Positions 1 to 10,090 of a stretch of DNA of 64,000 bases are shown here, piece by piece; positions within the stretch are counted from its first letter, which is position 1, and each line of letters opens with the position of its first letter. Source of the DNA: Coix lacryma-jobi var. lacryma-jobi (lineage: Eukaryota; Streptophyta; Magnoliopsida; Poales; Poaceae); assembly GCA_009763385.1 (NCBI GenBank), contig VDCT01000286.1:1-64000 (forward strand), written 5' to 3'. Under the pieces are notes generated by a model, which was not told where the DNA came from, ran no database searches, and saw only the letters and a program-made list of their open reading frames with translations. A program made the position numbers and the translations under genes.

Positions 1-545
1 AATCTGGACTAACAGGATATCGTTGCCTTGCTTGAGGAGAAACAAAGTCCTATCGACCCGTCCCATTTTAAAACCCTTGGAGAGTAAAAAGGTTTTCAAA
101 CGATCATACCACGCTCTAGGGCTTGTTTCAAACCATACAAAGCTTTTGAAAGTTTATAAACATGGTTTGGAAACTTGGGATCCTCGAAACCTGGGGGTTG
201 CCTAACATAAACCTCTTCCTCTATATACCCATTCAGAAAAGCACTCTTAACATCCATCTGATACAGCTTAAAACCCTTCGAAGCAGCAAAGGCTAGAAGG
301 ATTCTGATGGCTTCTAAACGGGCTACAGGGGCAAAGGTTTCCTCATAATCTATCCCCTCTTTTTGGCAAAAACCCTGGGCTACTAGCCTAGCCTTGTTCT
401 CACTACCATCCCATCCTCACCCTCTTTGTTCTTGAAAACCCATTTGGTACCTATAGGGTGGCATTCTGGTGGTGGGTGGAACTAGGGTCCAAACTTGGTT
501 TCGCTCAAAGTTCTCTAACTCCTCATGCATGGCATTGACCCAGTT
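1..545 (-). pseudogene. Copia reverse transcriptase, N-terminal part (element A)
   Basis: The reverse strand gives the conserved first half of a Copia RT (RVT_2): a WVNAMHEEL-like entry near 545, the QMDVKSAFLNG block near 235-270 and ALYGLKQA near 100-125. One base is missing directly after ALYGLKQA, so the usual PRAWYD continuation is in another frame, and there is another frame break near 410. The catalytic YVDD box is expected beyond the left edge and is not in this window. It would copy element RNA into DNA in cytoplasmic particles; this copy is broken. Confidence 0.85.
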
Positions 546-549
546 AGAA

Positions 550-1144
550 TCAGAAAGTGCGTGTCCACATCTTTGGGCTCAAAGAAGCAACAAAGAAAGC
601 AGAATGAGCGAAGTGGGAGATTTCATACGCTCGCGACCGCGTGACTCGCTGGTCGATGCCGCCGATCATCTGCTGTGGGGGATGGGCATGCTGAATGCTT
701 CGGGGCGCTTGCCTCGCCGAAGTAGCCTCCCCCTCGCCAGATGCTGTCGCTCTCTCATGATCAACCGGTGCTTGCTGGAGAGGTGGCTCCAGAGGACCCC
801 AAGAAGAAGAAGTCGTGGGATCGGGTCCTCGAGCTGATGTAGTCGTCGCAGGGTCGACGGGGGCAGCCAGTGGAGTTGGCTCGGGATCACCCCAATCGGC
901 ATTCTCCTGCTCCTCCTCCACAAAGATAGTCTCTCCCAGCTCCTGTTCTCCTCCTGCAACATCAAAGCAGAAGAGCACAAGGCATAGTCTCGTCTTCGAA
1001 TGTGACCTCGCAGGTCTCCACTATCCGGTTAGTTTCAAGGTTAAGAACTCGATAAGCGCGCGAATGCGAAGCATAACCAAGAAACACGCCATCAGTAGAG
1101 CGAGATTCAAACTTGTCCAATTGCCTTGTTTCAGGATAAAGCAC
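550..1144 (-). pseudogene. Copia polyprotein linker after integrase (element A)
   Basis: The reverse strand at 962-1144 reads the integrase C-terminal box (LDKFESRSTDGVFLGY, then SRAYRVLNLETNRIVETCEV). In Copia polyproteins this box follows the DDE core and precedes RT. From about 980 to 550 it continues as a Pro/Thr/Ser-rich, low-complexity spacer with no recognisable domain. A frame change near 970 separates the two parts. The position between integrase and RT supports the call; no enzymatic role is implied for the spacer. Confidence 0.75.
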
Positions 1145-2041
1145 TTACAACCAAACACCCGAAAATGAGACACCTTGGGTACACGTCCAAAACGCAGCTC
1201 ATAAGAAGTTTTCTTCATGAAAGCTCGAAGAAAGATGCGATTTGAAACATGGCAAGCGGTGTTGATTGCCTCGGCCCAAAACCGCCTAGGAGTCCTATGC
1301 TCATCGAGCATCGTCCTGGCCATCTCAACAAGGGTCCGGTTCTTTCGCTCAACAACACCGTTTTGCTGAGGAACATAAGGAGAAGAAAACTGATGCTCGA
1401 TTCCATTAGAAGAACAGAAGGAGGCAAACTGGGAGTTATCAAACTCAGTACCATTATCACTACGAATAGCTCTAATGGTATCAGGGGGAAACTCAGTTTT
1501 CAACTTCAAAATCAAATCACGAGCAAAGGAAAAACTTCATCCTTACCCTCCAAGAAAAATACCCAAGAGTACCTCGAAAAATCGTCAACGATCACTAGAA
1601 CGTACCACTTCCCACCCGCTGAGCGAACCCGAGCTGGACCAACTGTGTCCATATGTAAAAGCTCACCGGGTCGCTTGGTCATCACTGATTGACAGGTGGG
1701 TGAGAAGCAGCAACCATCTTCCCGTGACGACAGGGATGGCAAACAAGGTCCTTCTGAAACTTAAGCTTGGGCAATCCTTGGATTAGGCCAAGTGAGCTAA
1801 GTCTTGCAAGCAAGTCAAAACTCAAGTGACCGAGCCTCCTATGCCACTTCCACAAATCAGAAGAAGGACCAGCCATCAAACATCTAGCAGAGCCGAAAGA
1901 ACGAGAAAAATCGGCTCTGAAAACACGACCAAAAGGAACAATCCAACACACAAGATCTCCCCGAGGGTCTAGAACACGACTTAGACCCTTCTTAAAGCGC
2001 ACTTCAAAATCATCCTCAAGAAGTTGCGAAACAGAAAGCAA
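1021..2041 (-). pseudogene. Copia GAG-pre-integrase and integrase core (element A)
   Basis: The reverse strand starts with the zinc-binding pre-integrase box: WHRRLGH at about 1845 and CHPCRHGKM near 1730 supply the His/Cys ligands. The DDE core follows. The first Asp is in VIVDDFSRYSW (about 1590), the second in RSDNGTEFDN (about 1450) and the Glu in PQQNGVVERKNRTL (about 1350). The catalytic triad is therefore still readable. Frame changes near 1690 and 1515 break the chain. It would insert the cDNA into chromosomes. Core order and spacing are ordinary for Copia. Confidence 0.88.
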
Positions 2042-2049
2042 TTATAGTG

Positions 2050-2262
2050 CAAGTTAGAAACCAAAGCAACATCCTTGAGAACAAAGCTCTTATTGAGCCG
2101 AATACCCCATGAGAAACAACCTTACCTCTACTATTATCCCCAAGGTGACGTACTCCTTGTGCATCACGGGGCTAAGGCTGGAGAACCATTCCTTCCTTCC
2201 GGTCATGTGGCGCGAACACCCGGAATCCATGAGCCACATGTTCTCCAACCGAAGTTCCTGCA
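2050..2262 (-). pseudogene. Copia aspartic protease (element A)
   Basis: The active-site block reads WLMDSGCSRHMTG on the reverse strand at 2198-2239, the usual Copia protease signature with the DSG catalytic triplet. A GDNSRGKV-like block follows near 2110-2140. The stretch after it has stop codons before the pre-integrase box at 2041. The protease would cleave the gag-pol polyprotein. It is too short and interrupted to be functional. Confidence 0.8.
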
Positions 2263-2757
2263 TCAATAGAAAGGCAGGAAATGAGCGTATGGCACAACAC
2301 TGGGGTTAGTATACTGAGAAGGATACCAGTGCTGTGTCATAGGCCCAGAAAAAGTGTTAGTAGCAACACCAAGCTGTCCTCGTCCCATGGGTGGATAGCG
2401 ATCACCACTACCGAAAGGGTGGTCCGCTATGGAACGGAAAACTCCCAACTGACCTGCCTGTCCCATCTGTGCAAAGCGATCACCACCATACTGAAAAGGT
2501 GGTCCGCTATGGGACTGAGCAGCAAAGCCTCTCAAACTCGGCTCGCGATCGTATAGAGGACGACCGGAACCGCGACGGGCACGACCACCACCCCGTGGTC
2601 TAGCAGCCTGGGGCCTAGCAACCTGAGGGGGTGCTCCTCCAGGCCTAGCGCCCTGCCTCTGAACTCCCCGACCCTGCACACCATGGAGAGGGTGGTGCCT
2701 GGCCTGGTTGTTCAGCTCCAACTCCTTCCTAGCGTCTCTCTTCCTCCTCGAAAGCAA
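2263..2757 (-). pseudogene. Arg/Gly/Gln-rich gag-protease linker (element A)
   Basis: An open reverse-strand stretch of 164 codons links the second zinc knuckle to the protease. It is rich in Arg, Gly, Pro and Gln (runs such as ARPRGGGRARRG), then becomes Tyr/Phe/Pro-rich (HWYPSQYTNPS) towards the protease. No domain is recognisable. Its place between the zinc knuckle and the DSG motif suggests an RNA-binding tail of gag, which is inference. Confidence 0.6.
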
Positions 2758-3611
2758 AACTCAGCTAGGTGACCCTCACGGTGACAGTACTCGCACTCAA
2801 ACCTCACCACTTTCTTGGGTTGTTGGTTTCTATGGTTGCGAGGGTTGTTCATCCTAGCCGGCTTCTTGCCCTTCGGAAGGGGATCACTAGAGATGTCAGG
2901 AAGGGTGTCAAGTGTGTTCCTAAGATGGTTAGGTTTGGGAACCCACACTTTCTTGCGAGGTGGAGCCTTGGGATGTTCATCAAGGATGCCATCCTTGGTG
3001 ATAGGCTTGGGAGGCTCAGGTGGGGTGATCTTGGTGAGCTTAGGGATAGCGAATGGTTTCTCACTCGAATTCACTCCGCTAAACTCACCGATCTTACCAA
3101 AGGTACTAGCGCCCTTCCCACCTAAGGTAAATCCTACTCCCGAGCAATCAGTTCCCCTCTTGAACTGACTGATCATCATGCCCAACTGCGGCTCACTGCA
3201 TGACACCCAACTCAGGATGGACCGAAGGTATGTGTTTTCTTCCTCGGTTTGCATCCTGGTATGCCGGCAGTTGGCAATCTCAAGCTCCATCCCCACGCAT
3301 CGCTCACATGGAGCGGACAAGGTGCTAACTGAGCTGGCCTTCATGGCTTCAGCAAGCTTGGCACTAACTTCTGCCAACTCAGTTCGCAAGCTAGGACAAA
3401 GCTTGCACGCACCCAACAAAGAAGGCCTCGCCTTCACCTCCTCCAGCTCCTTCTTCAGGGAGGGACACTCCTTGCAATCACCCACCAAGTCTAGCCTACT
3501 CTTCAGTTCATCATACACCTCAATCAAAGAGGCATACTTGGTTTGCAGGGTGGCAAAGTTTGTCATATGCATCGTGCACTCCTCACACTCCTCCTCATCT
3601 GTCACCTTCAC
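2712..3611 (-). pseudogene. gag C-terminal half with coiled-coil stretch and second zinc knuckle (element A)
   Basis: This 299-codon open stretch begins with heptad-like Leu/Glu/Lys-rich sequence in which CKECPSLKKELEE-type units recur about three times (3350-3500). A basic, Pro-rich region follows. It ends with a complete CX2CX4HX4C zinc knuckle (CEYCHREGHLAEFC) at 2754-2795. The two-knuckle layout, with a long spacer between this one and the knuckle at 4141, is larger than a simple Copia gag and fits the SIRE/Maximus type. It overlaps the previous segment by four bases in another frame, which marks a frameshift. Confidence 0.75.
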
Positions 3612-4202
3612 CTCAGACTTGGCGAATTCAGCTCCTTAAGCGCATCATTCATCTTAGCCTTAAACTCATTTCGCTCACGGATAGCTCGCTTGAGGGTCTT
3701 ATCCTGACCTAGGACTATCTCAGCAAGAGAATCACGCTCACCGGTAAGACGATCGATAAGAGAAGAGGATGATACCTCGGAAGCGTCGTCGTCGTCGGTG
3801 TCGTCGTCCTTGTCCTGGCACTTGCAGTCCTCTCCATCCAAGGCCATGGTGCAGAGGTTCTTGGAGGAATCACCGAAGAAGCAGAGTCCGTTGAAGCGTT
3901 CTTCAGTCTTGTGCTCGGACCCATCGTCGCTGGAGTCGCCGTCGGAAGACTTCTCGCCATCGCTGAGGTTGGCGAGGAAGGCGCGCTTGCCGGCGTCAAA
4001 AGCCTTCTTGCCAGCGTCGAAAGCCTTCTCCACGTCCTCTCGGCGGTAGCCGCCCTTCTTCTTCTTCCCGGCCTTGTTCTCCGGCTTGCCCTTGCGCCTG
4101 GAGTCGCGGTTCTTGCCGGGGAAGGACTTGTCGCGCTGGGGCAGTTCGCGATGAAGTGATTCGGATCTCCACATCCGTAGCAGCCCTCACGTGCGCCACC
4201 AC
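3608..4202 (-). pseudogene. gag middle part with first zinc knuckle and acidic region (element A)
   Basis: The reverse strand at 4141-4182 encodes a canonical CX2CX4HX4C knuckle (CYGCGDPNHFIANC). A Lys/Arg-rich stretch follows (NKAGKKKKGGYRRED), then a repeated FDAGKKAFDAGKRAF unit, then a very acidic Asp run (DKDDDTDDDDASE) encoded by GTC repeats on the plus strand near 3787-3810. The knuckle would bind element RNA. A frame change between the knuckle and the basic region breaks the chain. Confidence 0.75.
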
Positions 4203-4358
4203 GCGGCGATTCAGGCGTTGTTGTGAAACCGCGAGACCGGTGATGATGAGGGCGTCGTCATCGTCAGTGACGTCGTGCCGTCACGCACGTCCAGCCACCC
4301 ACGACACGCAAGCAAAAAAACCACGAAGAGATGACGAGCTCTCATCTGACCTGATCCT

Positions 4359-5075
4359 CAAAACTGAAAGCACAACAAAGCAAAGGAAGGTGGTGAACGC
4401 AGAAAGAGTCGACCACCCTTGCCTGAGACCAAAGCCATGGAATGTGAAGATGGGTTCTTCAGCTTGGCCTGAGTCAAGTGATCGATCTCGGTGGACTTGA
4501 GCTTGCTGAAAAGCTCGTCCACGGTGAGGGTGTCGTAGGAAGCAGACTCAATGATAGTCGACACCTTCACCTCCCATACCCTCCGATCCAGGGCGTATAG
4601 CAACTTGAGTGCCCTCTCATGATCGTCATAGGGTAGGTTAGCCCGATTGGCACGCATCTTGTTCACAATCGTTTGAAAACGAGCGAACATAGCGTCAATC
4701 GTCTCTCCCTCCAACTGAACAAAGTTCTCGTACTCGCGCTTGTACGTCTCGAAGAGTCTGGTCTTGACCTGAGCGGTCCCCTCGTGATAGCTTTGAAGCT
4801 TCACCCAGATCTCTCGTGTCCGTCTCAAGCTCAGAGACACGCTCGAACTCAGGAAGAGAGAGGTTGGCCAAAAGCGCATTACGGGCCTTAGAGTTGGCCT
4901 CGTGTTGGTCAATCTGGTGCTGACCAACTCGAGCTGCAAGAACCACATAATCAGCATCCTCGCATATTTCCCAAACGGAAGAACTGATGCTGCAAAGATA
5001 AGCACGCATCCGAATCTTCCAATAGGGATAGTTCGTCCCATCGAAGTAGGGAGCCTTGCCATTCCCTCGATCCAT
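4359..5075 (-). pseudogene. gag N-terminal domain, DUF4219/UBN2 type (element A)
   Basis: Translation starts at the reverse-strand ATG at 5075, 47 bases inside the primer-binding site. The chain opens with the DUF4219-like block (FDGTNYPYWKIRMRAYL) typical of Copia gag. After a frameshift near 4820 the UBN2 part follows (REIWVKLQSYHEGT, LFETYKREYENFVQLEGETI, MFARFQTIVNKM). This is the capsid-like part that would assemble particles. The frameshift makes this copy non-functional. Confidence 0.88.
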
Positions 5076-5121
5076 GTCGCCCTTAGGATCCGAAACCGAT
5101 TAAGGTAGAAGAGATCCTTAA

Positions 5122-5136
5122 CCCGCTCTGATACCA
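5122..5136 (-). other. Primer-binding site for initiator tRNA-Met (element A)
   Basis: The reverse strand reads TGGTATCAGAGCGGG, the standard plant Copia primer-binding site complementary to the 3' end of initiator tRNA-Met. It lies two bases inside the LTR end at 5139, which fixes the 5' LTR boundary. Confidence 0.92.
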
Positions 5137-5395
5137 ATTGAAGGACCGAAAAGCGACCAGAGGGGGGGTGAATGGGAGCTTTAAAATTTCTTCTCAGAAA
5201 CTCTTAGCCACTGTCCCAGAAGTCACCCCAGAGGCAAGTCTAGAACTCGGATAATGTCTACGACCCTAGATGTAGGGTGGATGCTTCCAAGAAGCACAGC
5301 AAGACACTATACGACTCTAGGGACCCAACGCAAAAACCGGGAATCAAATCCGAAGTCACACGACGAACAACAACGAAAACTGTGCAGTCACAGTA

Positions 5396-5786
5396 GCATC
5401 GGATGCTGATGAGCGTCCGATGCCAAAACCTCTGCAGCGTCCGATGCAAAATGTGCGAAGACAAAACGTCACTGCATAAGCATCGGATGCTGCATCGGAT
5501 CCTAGGAGCTTCCGATGCTCAGCCAACTGACGCGTCCGATGCAAACAGTGCCTCTCGGGAACCCTACTGCATAGTCATCGGACGCTGTGAACAGTGATCA
5601 CCCAGCGTCCGATGCTCAACCCTCGGATGCGTCCGATGGACAACGGAACGTCCGATGGTCAGGACAGGAGCGTCCGATGCCCTGCGTCTGATGCCCACTC
5701 AAAACACACACCGATTGACACGTGTCACCGGAGCGTCCGATGCTATGACTGCAGCGTCCGATGCTCCGGTGCCGAGCGTCCGATGC
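5396..5786. repeat. Cluster of CATCGGA/TCCGATG inverted repeats in LTR A
   Basis: About a dozen copies of GCRTCCGATGC or its complement GCATCGGAYGC lie within 390 bases. Several are paired into longer hairpins. One is a 12-base stem near 5396-5428 with a single G.U step. Another near 5577-5615 has arms CATCGGACGCTG and CAGCGTCCGATG. In element A they lie downstream of the TATA box, in R/U5. Confidence 0.85.
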
Positions 5787-6380
5787 CCCCGATTTCTGTG
5801 CAGTTCTTTGGTGATTCAGTTCGATCTCCTCCGAATCAAGTGCACTAGGCCTAGGATTCGATCTGAGGAGTCACAAGGATGTTAGTGAGCTACTCCTAAG
5901 AGATCATGGCTCGAACCTAACTCCAAATCGGTGAATCGAGAGAATTCGGGGCAAGGGAGCAAGAACGTGATCCAAACTAAAAATCGTTCGATCTCCTAGA
6001 CCGTGAGGTTTGAGATCAATTCCTTTGGTGGAAAGGATTGCCTCACAATCTAGAACAACTTGGTTCAAGTGGATTTGCAAAAGACGCACCAAGCAAAGAG
6101 ATCAAGCGACGGGAAAATAGGACCAAAAAAGCAATCCGCGAAGAACACAACCAAAACGCGAATCTCAAGCCGGAAATTGCAACCGTGTGGCGAACACACG
6201 CTACAAACGTGAGATTACGGTCTCACTTCCTAAACTTCCCAAAAACACAGAGGCATGATTGAGTCTTCTCTGTGGATCCTCTACAACCAGGTATGATTAG
6301 AGTCTAAGCTAAGGACTAGAGAGAGAGGAGTGCTTAGAACAAATGGCTGAAAAGACAAGAGGAGAGGAGGGGTGCCTCTC

Positions 6381-6390
6381 TTATTTATAG
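6381..6390 (-). promoter_or_regulatory. TATA box of LTR A
   Basis: The reverse strand reads CTATAAATAA. It lies in the middle of the LTR, so U3 extends right to 7318 (about 930 bp) and R/U5 left to 5139. A CT/GA-rich stretch follows downstream (about 6320-6375), as is usual near LTR transcription starts. Confidence 0.7.
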
Positions 6391-6645
6391 CCTAAACAAT
6401 AATCCCCTTCTAACCCTAGGTAGGTGAGCGAAACGGCCAACCCTAGGGGTATCCCGATCCAACTCTGCTTCATGTTGATCCGACGGCCCCGCGCCTTCCT
6501 CACCCTTAGCTTCGCCTCGACGCAAGCCTCAGGATGCCGCCACGTGCCGCCCTGCCGACCACCGCGCCTTCCTTGTGGATAGCTACGCCGCCGCGCCAGC
6601 CTCTCCACACCGCCACGTGTCGACCGTCCTTTTTGCGGACCTCCT

Positions 6646-6890
6646 CCCGGTTTTGAGGCCGAAACCGGGAAACCTGGGCCTTCCCCCGGTTTTGAGGCTG
6701 AAACCGGAAACCTGTCCTCCGGCTGAGTTTTGTGGCCCAAACTCAGAAACCCGCGCGCCCAGGTTTTGAGGCCCAAACCTGGAAACCGTCCTCGCCGAGT
6801 TTTGAGGCCCAAACTCGGAAACCGGCCACCCCGAGTTTTGTGGCCCAAACTCGGAAACCGTCGATGGTAGCTTTTTGAGGCTCAGCTACC
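6646..6890. repeat. Array of seven hairpins with a constant loop and co-varying stems (U3 of LTR A)
   Basis: Seven units with start-to-start spacings of about 35-40 bases each form a perfect inverted repeat. Positions and left arms are: 6646-6669 CCCGGTTT, 6686-6707 CCGGTTT, 6723-6746 CTGAGTTT, 6759-6782 CCAGGTTT, 6795-6818 CCGAGTTT, 6831-6854 CCGAGTTT, 6866-6890 GGTAGCT. The right arm is the exact reverse complement each time. The loop stays TGAGGCCG, TGAGGCTG, TGTGGCCC, TGAGGCCC, TGAGGCCC and TGTGGCCC in the first six, with TTTTGAGGCTC in the last. A GAAACC-like hexamer follows almost every unit. The array is about 255-510 bp upstream of the LTR TATA box. Confidence 0.95.
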
Positions 6891-7321
6891 GAACCCGTGC
6901 TGTAGACGGGATGTGGTTCGCACACCCCGAGTTCCAGCACCGATGCCGGAGCATGTCCAGCCTCCACGCCGGGCACAGTGCATTCGCCATCCTTCTCGGC
7001 CTCCCGCCAAGTGTCACGACGCCATCACCTTCCTCCCGACTCGGCCGATGCACCGCACATCCCCATGTCTTCTTGCTTGTCGACGTCACGTGCCAGCTAC
7101 CACAGCTGGTCCTCAGGTCTCCCGGTCCGTCAGTCCAAGCTCCACGTTCGCCCTTCACCGCTCCCGGTCCGTCGGCGCGATACGTCCCGCTTGACCTTCA
7201 CCTCACCTTTGACCACTGTCTCCGAGCTCCGCACCTGCACATCAACACAGCCAAGAGACATGTTGCCCGTTGATCGATCACTCATCACTCAGGAAGGGAA
7301 CCACAAGGGCACATATCAACC

Positions 7322-8585
7322 TTGTGTTCTAAGGAGGTAATTCGTAATATACCAGTGATGTTGGGGAAACATGTATTTCCTACCACCATGATAGTGCTTC
7401 GTGATCAGGAAATAGATGTCATTTTAGGCATGAATTGGATGTGCCAGTATAAAGCTCTGATGGACATCCTGAATAGAGTTGTGAGAGTGGACATTCCTAA
7501 CAGTACCTCCAAGCTCTTTCTCCAACTCCCTATGCCTCCGAAACCAGCAGCCACGCAATTGAATACCACCTATGTTCAGGAGACCAGAGACATCCCCGTG
7601 GTCTGTGAATTTCCTGATGTTTTTCCAGAGGACTTACCTGGTCTACCTCCTGATCGTGATGTTGAGTTTGCCATAGAGCTTAAGCCCGGGACTGCTCCTA
7701 TATCCCGCAGAGCTTATCGAATGCCTCCCAGAGAGTTGGCAGAGCTAAAAATCCAGTTGCAAGAATTGCTGGATAAAGGCTTCATTCGCCCAGTTCATCT
7801 CCTTGGGGCTGTCCTGCAATCTTTGTGAAGAAGAAAGACAAGAGTCTCAGATTATGCATTGATTATCGCCCACTCAATGAAGTCACCATCAAAAATAATC
7901 CCTTGCCTCGTATCGACCTTCTTTTTGACCAGCTAGCTGGAGCCAGAGTATTCTCCAAAATTGACCTCAGATCTGGCTACCACCAAAAAAAAACGTCCCG
8001 AAGACATTCCTAAAACCGCTTTCACCACCAGATACGGCCTATATGAGTACTTGGTCATGTCCTTCGGCTTGACCAATGCCCCTGCCCACTTCATGTACCT
8101 CATGAACTCCGTATTCATGCCGGAGCTCGATAAATTTGTGGTCGTGTTCATTGACGACATTCTTGTCTACTCAAAGACCCCTGAAAAGCATGCCGAACAC
8201 CTTCGTATCGTTCTATCCCGCCTCAGAGATCACCAGCTTTATGCCAAGTTCAGTAAATGTAGTGAGTTCTGGTTAGATCAGATACAGTTCCTTGTCATGT
8301 CCTATCCGCTGAAGGAGTGTCAGTTGATCCCGAAAGGTGGCAGACATTCTGGATTGGAGCCACCTACCACTGTGTCATGAAGTCCGCAGCTTCATGGGAA
8401 TGGCTGGATTTATCGCCGTTTCATCCGGATTTCTCCAGAAATCGCCAAGCCTATACCGCGAGTTGTTAAAGAAATTCTGTGAAGTTTTCTGGTCACCAGC
8501 TTGTGAGCAGGCCTTTCAGACATTGAAGAAACTGTTAACCACATCACCAGTGCTAGCCCCAGCCGAACATCGCAAAGCCCTTTGA
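7322..8585 (+). pseudogene. Gypsy protease C-terminus and reverse transcriptase (chromovirus)
   Basis: The chain starts inside the protease (VILGMNWM near 7410) and passes a linker (FPDVFPEDLPGLPPDRDVEF) into RT. RT blocks visible are ELAELKIQLQELLDKGFIRP, LCIDYRPLNEVTIKN, FSKIDLRSGYHQ, YLVMSFGLTNAPAHFM and the catalytic FIDDILVYSKT near 8145-8180. A frame change near 7810 and a nine-A run at 7985-7993 shift the frame in conserved sequence. The thumb region (8350-8585) is also frameshifted. The FIDD form of the catalytic box is normal for plant chromoviruses. This copy is not translatable. Confidence 0.88.
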
Positions 8586-8960
8586 TGTCCTATTGTGATG
8601 CATCTGTATTGGTTTTGGGCTGTGTTTTGATGCAAGAAGGTCGAGTGATCGCTTATGGCCTCACGGCAGCTTAAGCGACATGAAGAGAATTATCCAACCC
8701 ATGATCTTGAGATTAGCAGCAGTGGTGTACATGGCCTAAAAGATCTGGCGCCATTATTTGTTGGGTAGTGCCTGCAATGTTACACAGATCACAAAAGCCT
8801 GAAGTATATCTTCACTCCAGAAGAACTGAATATGAGACAGAGAAGATGGCTTGAGTTAATTTAAAGATTATGATTCTCGAAGTACATTACCACCATCCGG
8901 GTAAGGCGAATGTAGTCCGCCGATGCGCTCAGTCGCAAGTCATACTGCAGCTGTCTGTTG
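8586..8960 (+). pseudogene. Gypsy RNase H remnant (chromovirus)
   Basis: The plus strand continues with an RNase H remnant: YCDASVLVLGCVLMQEGRVIAY near 8590-8655, THDLEI near 8700 and YTDHKSLKYIF near 8780-8810. These carry recognisable acidic positions. Stops and frame changes interrupt it repeatedly, including one in the usual Tyr/Ala-rich block near 8665. It would remove the RNA strand after reverse transcription. It is heavily decayed. Confidence 0.75.
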
Positions 8961-9099
8961 ATGAAACCCTATGATTCTTCCCTATGTTATGAATTGGAAA
9001 AGCTGGGTATTGAGATGGTTCCGCAGGGAACTCTGAATAATATCAGGATAGAAACGCCTATCAGGGAACAATCATTGCGGCTCAAAAGGATAACCTTGG

Positions 9100-10090
9100 A
9101 ATCAAGCACATCGTCGAAAGGATCCGAACCGAAAAGCTGATTGTTTCAGGATCGATGATGCAGGAGTGGTTTGGTTCAAAAACCGACTGGTAGTTCCCAA
9201 AGTGCCTGAGTTGAGGCAGTTAATCCTTGATGAAGCACACTTGACTAGATTCTCCATCCACCCCGGCAGCAACAAGATTGTACCAAGACTTGAGGCAGAG
9301 GTTCTGGTGGACAAGAGATGAAGATTGAGATCGCCCGGTATGTCGCTCAATGTGATACTTGCCAGAAAGTCAAAGCTGTGCACATGAAGCCTGGAGGAGA
9401 ATTGCAACCTTTACCTGTACCTGCTGGAAATGGGACGATATCAGTATGGATTTTATCAATGGGCTACCAAGACATCAAGAGGTTTTGATTCCATCTGGGT
9501 GATCTTGGATCGCCTCACTAAGCAAGCTCATTTCCTGCCAGTCAAAACTAGCCATACACCCCCGTCCCCAACTTATGCCACTTTGTACAAGAACAACATA
9601 GTAAAACTCCATGGCATACCCAAGACCATTGTCTTCTGATCGGTACTCAGTTTTGTCGCAAAGTTCTGGAAAGCCATTCCATACCTCACTTGGAACCAAA
9701 CTCTTGCTAGCACAGCATATCACCCACAAACGGAACTACAAACTGAGCGAGTCAACCAAGTGTTAGAGGACATGTTGAGAGCCTGCGTGCTCACCTTCGC
9801 GATACTTGGATGAGTGTTTGCCCTTGGCAGAATTCTCATATAATAACAGTTACCAAGAAAGCATTAAAATGGCACCCCTTTGAAGCACTGTACGGTCGCC
9901 GTTGTCGTACACCTCTCAGTTGGTCTGAACCTGGAGAAAGAGAATTCTTTGGAGTTGACCTAGTAAAAGATATGGAAGAAAAAGTCAAGCAAATACAAGA
10001 GAATATGAAGATTGCGCAGTCTCGACAGAAAAGCTATGCTGACAAGAGACGTCGACCTCTGAAGTTCCAGATCGGGATTATGTGTATCTG
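9100..10090 (+). pseudogene. Gypsy integrase (chromovirus), decayed
   Basis: The zinc-finger end (CDTCQKVKA) is at about 9355. The core follows: WDDISMDFI near 9430, IWVILDRLTKQAHFLPVK near 9500-9545 (first Asp), LYKNNIVKLHGIPKTIV near 9590-9635. The second Asp region right after it is mutated and shifted. The Glu region QTERVNQVLEDMLRACV is near 9740-9790 in another frame. WHPFEALYGRRCRTPLSW at about 9870-9920 closes the core. At least four frame changes are needed, so it is dead. Confidence 0.82.

Larger units (their letters stand above)
1..7318 (-). mobile_element. Copia element A (SIRE/Maximus-like), reverse strand, cut by window start
   Basis: Reading leftward from 7318 the order is LTR, initiator-Met primer-binding site, gag, protease, integrase and the first half of reverse transcriptase, which is Copia order (integrase before RT). 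The RT runs off the left edge, so RNase H and the second LTR lie outside the window. All domains are readable but need several frame changes, so this copy is dead. It sits inside the protease of a Gypsy chromovirus whose downstream part starts at 7319. The TSD cannot be checked because the other end is missing. The SIRE/Maximus placement rests on the long gag spacer and long LTR and is inference. Confidence 0.9.
5139..7318 (-). repeat. 5' LTR of Copia element A (about 2.2 kb)
   Basis: The element-internal edge is set by the primer-binding site: on the plus strand the LTR begins TGAAGGACC at 5139. The outer edge is placed at 7318 (ACATATCA), because from 7319 on the sequence reads as Gypsy protease. 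That edge is inferred since the partner LTR is outside the window. The LTR holds its own TATA box at 6381-6390, a hairpin array upstream of it (6646-6890) and CATCGGA-type inverted repeats on the other side (5396-5786). At about 2180 bp it is long for a Copia LTR. Confidence 0.8.

Noticed and set aside
3178..3639. Plus-strand open frame of 153 codons
   Set aside because: It is the antisense shadow of the coiled-coil part of Copia A gag.
6646..6890. CRISPR-like array
   Set aside because: Spacing is about 37 bases but the arms vary and the spacers are not unique 30-mers. The surroundings are a plant LTR retrotransposon.
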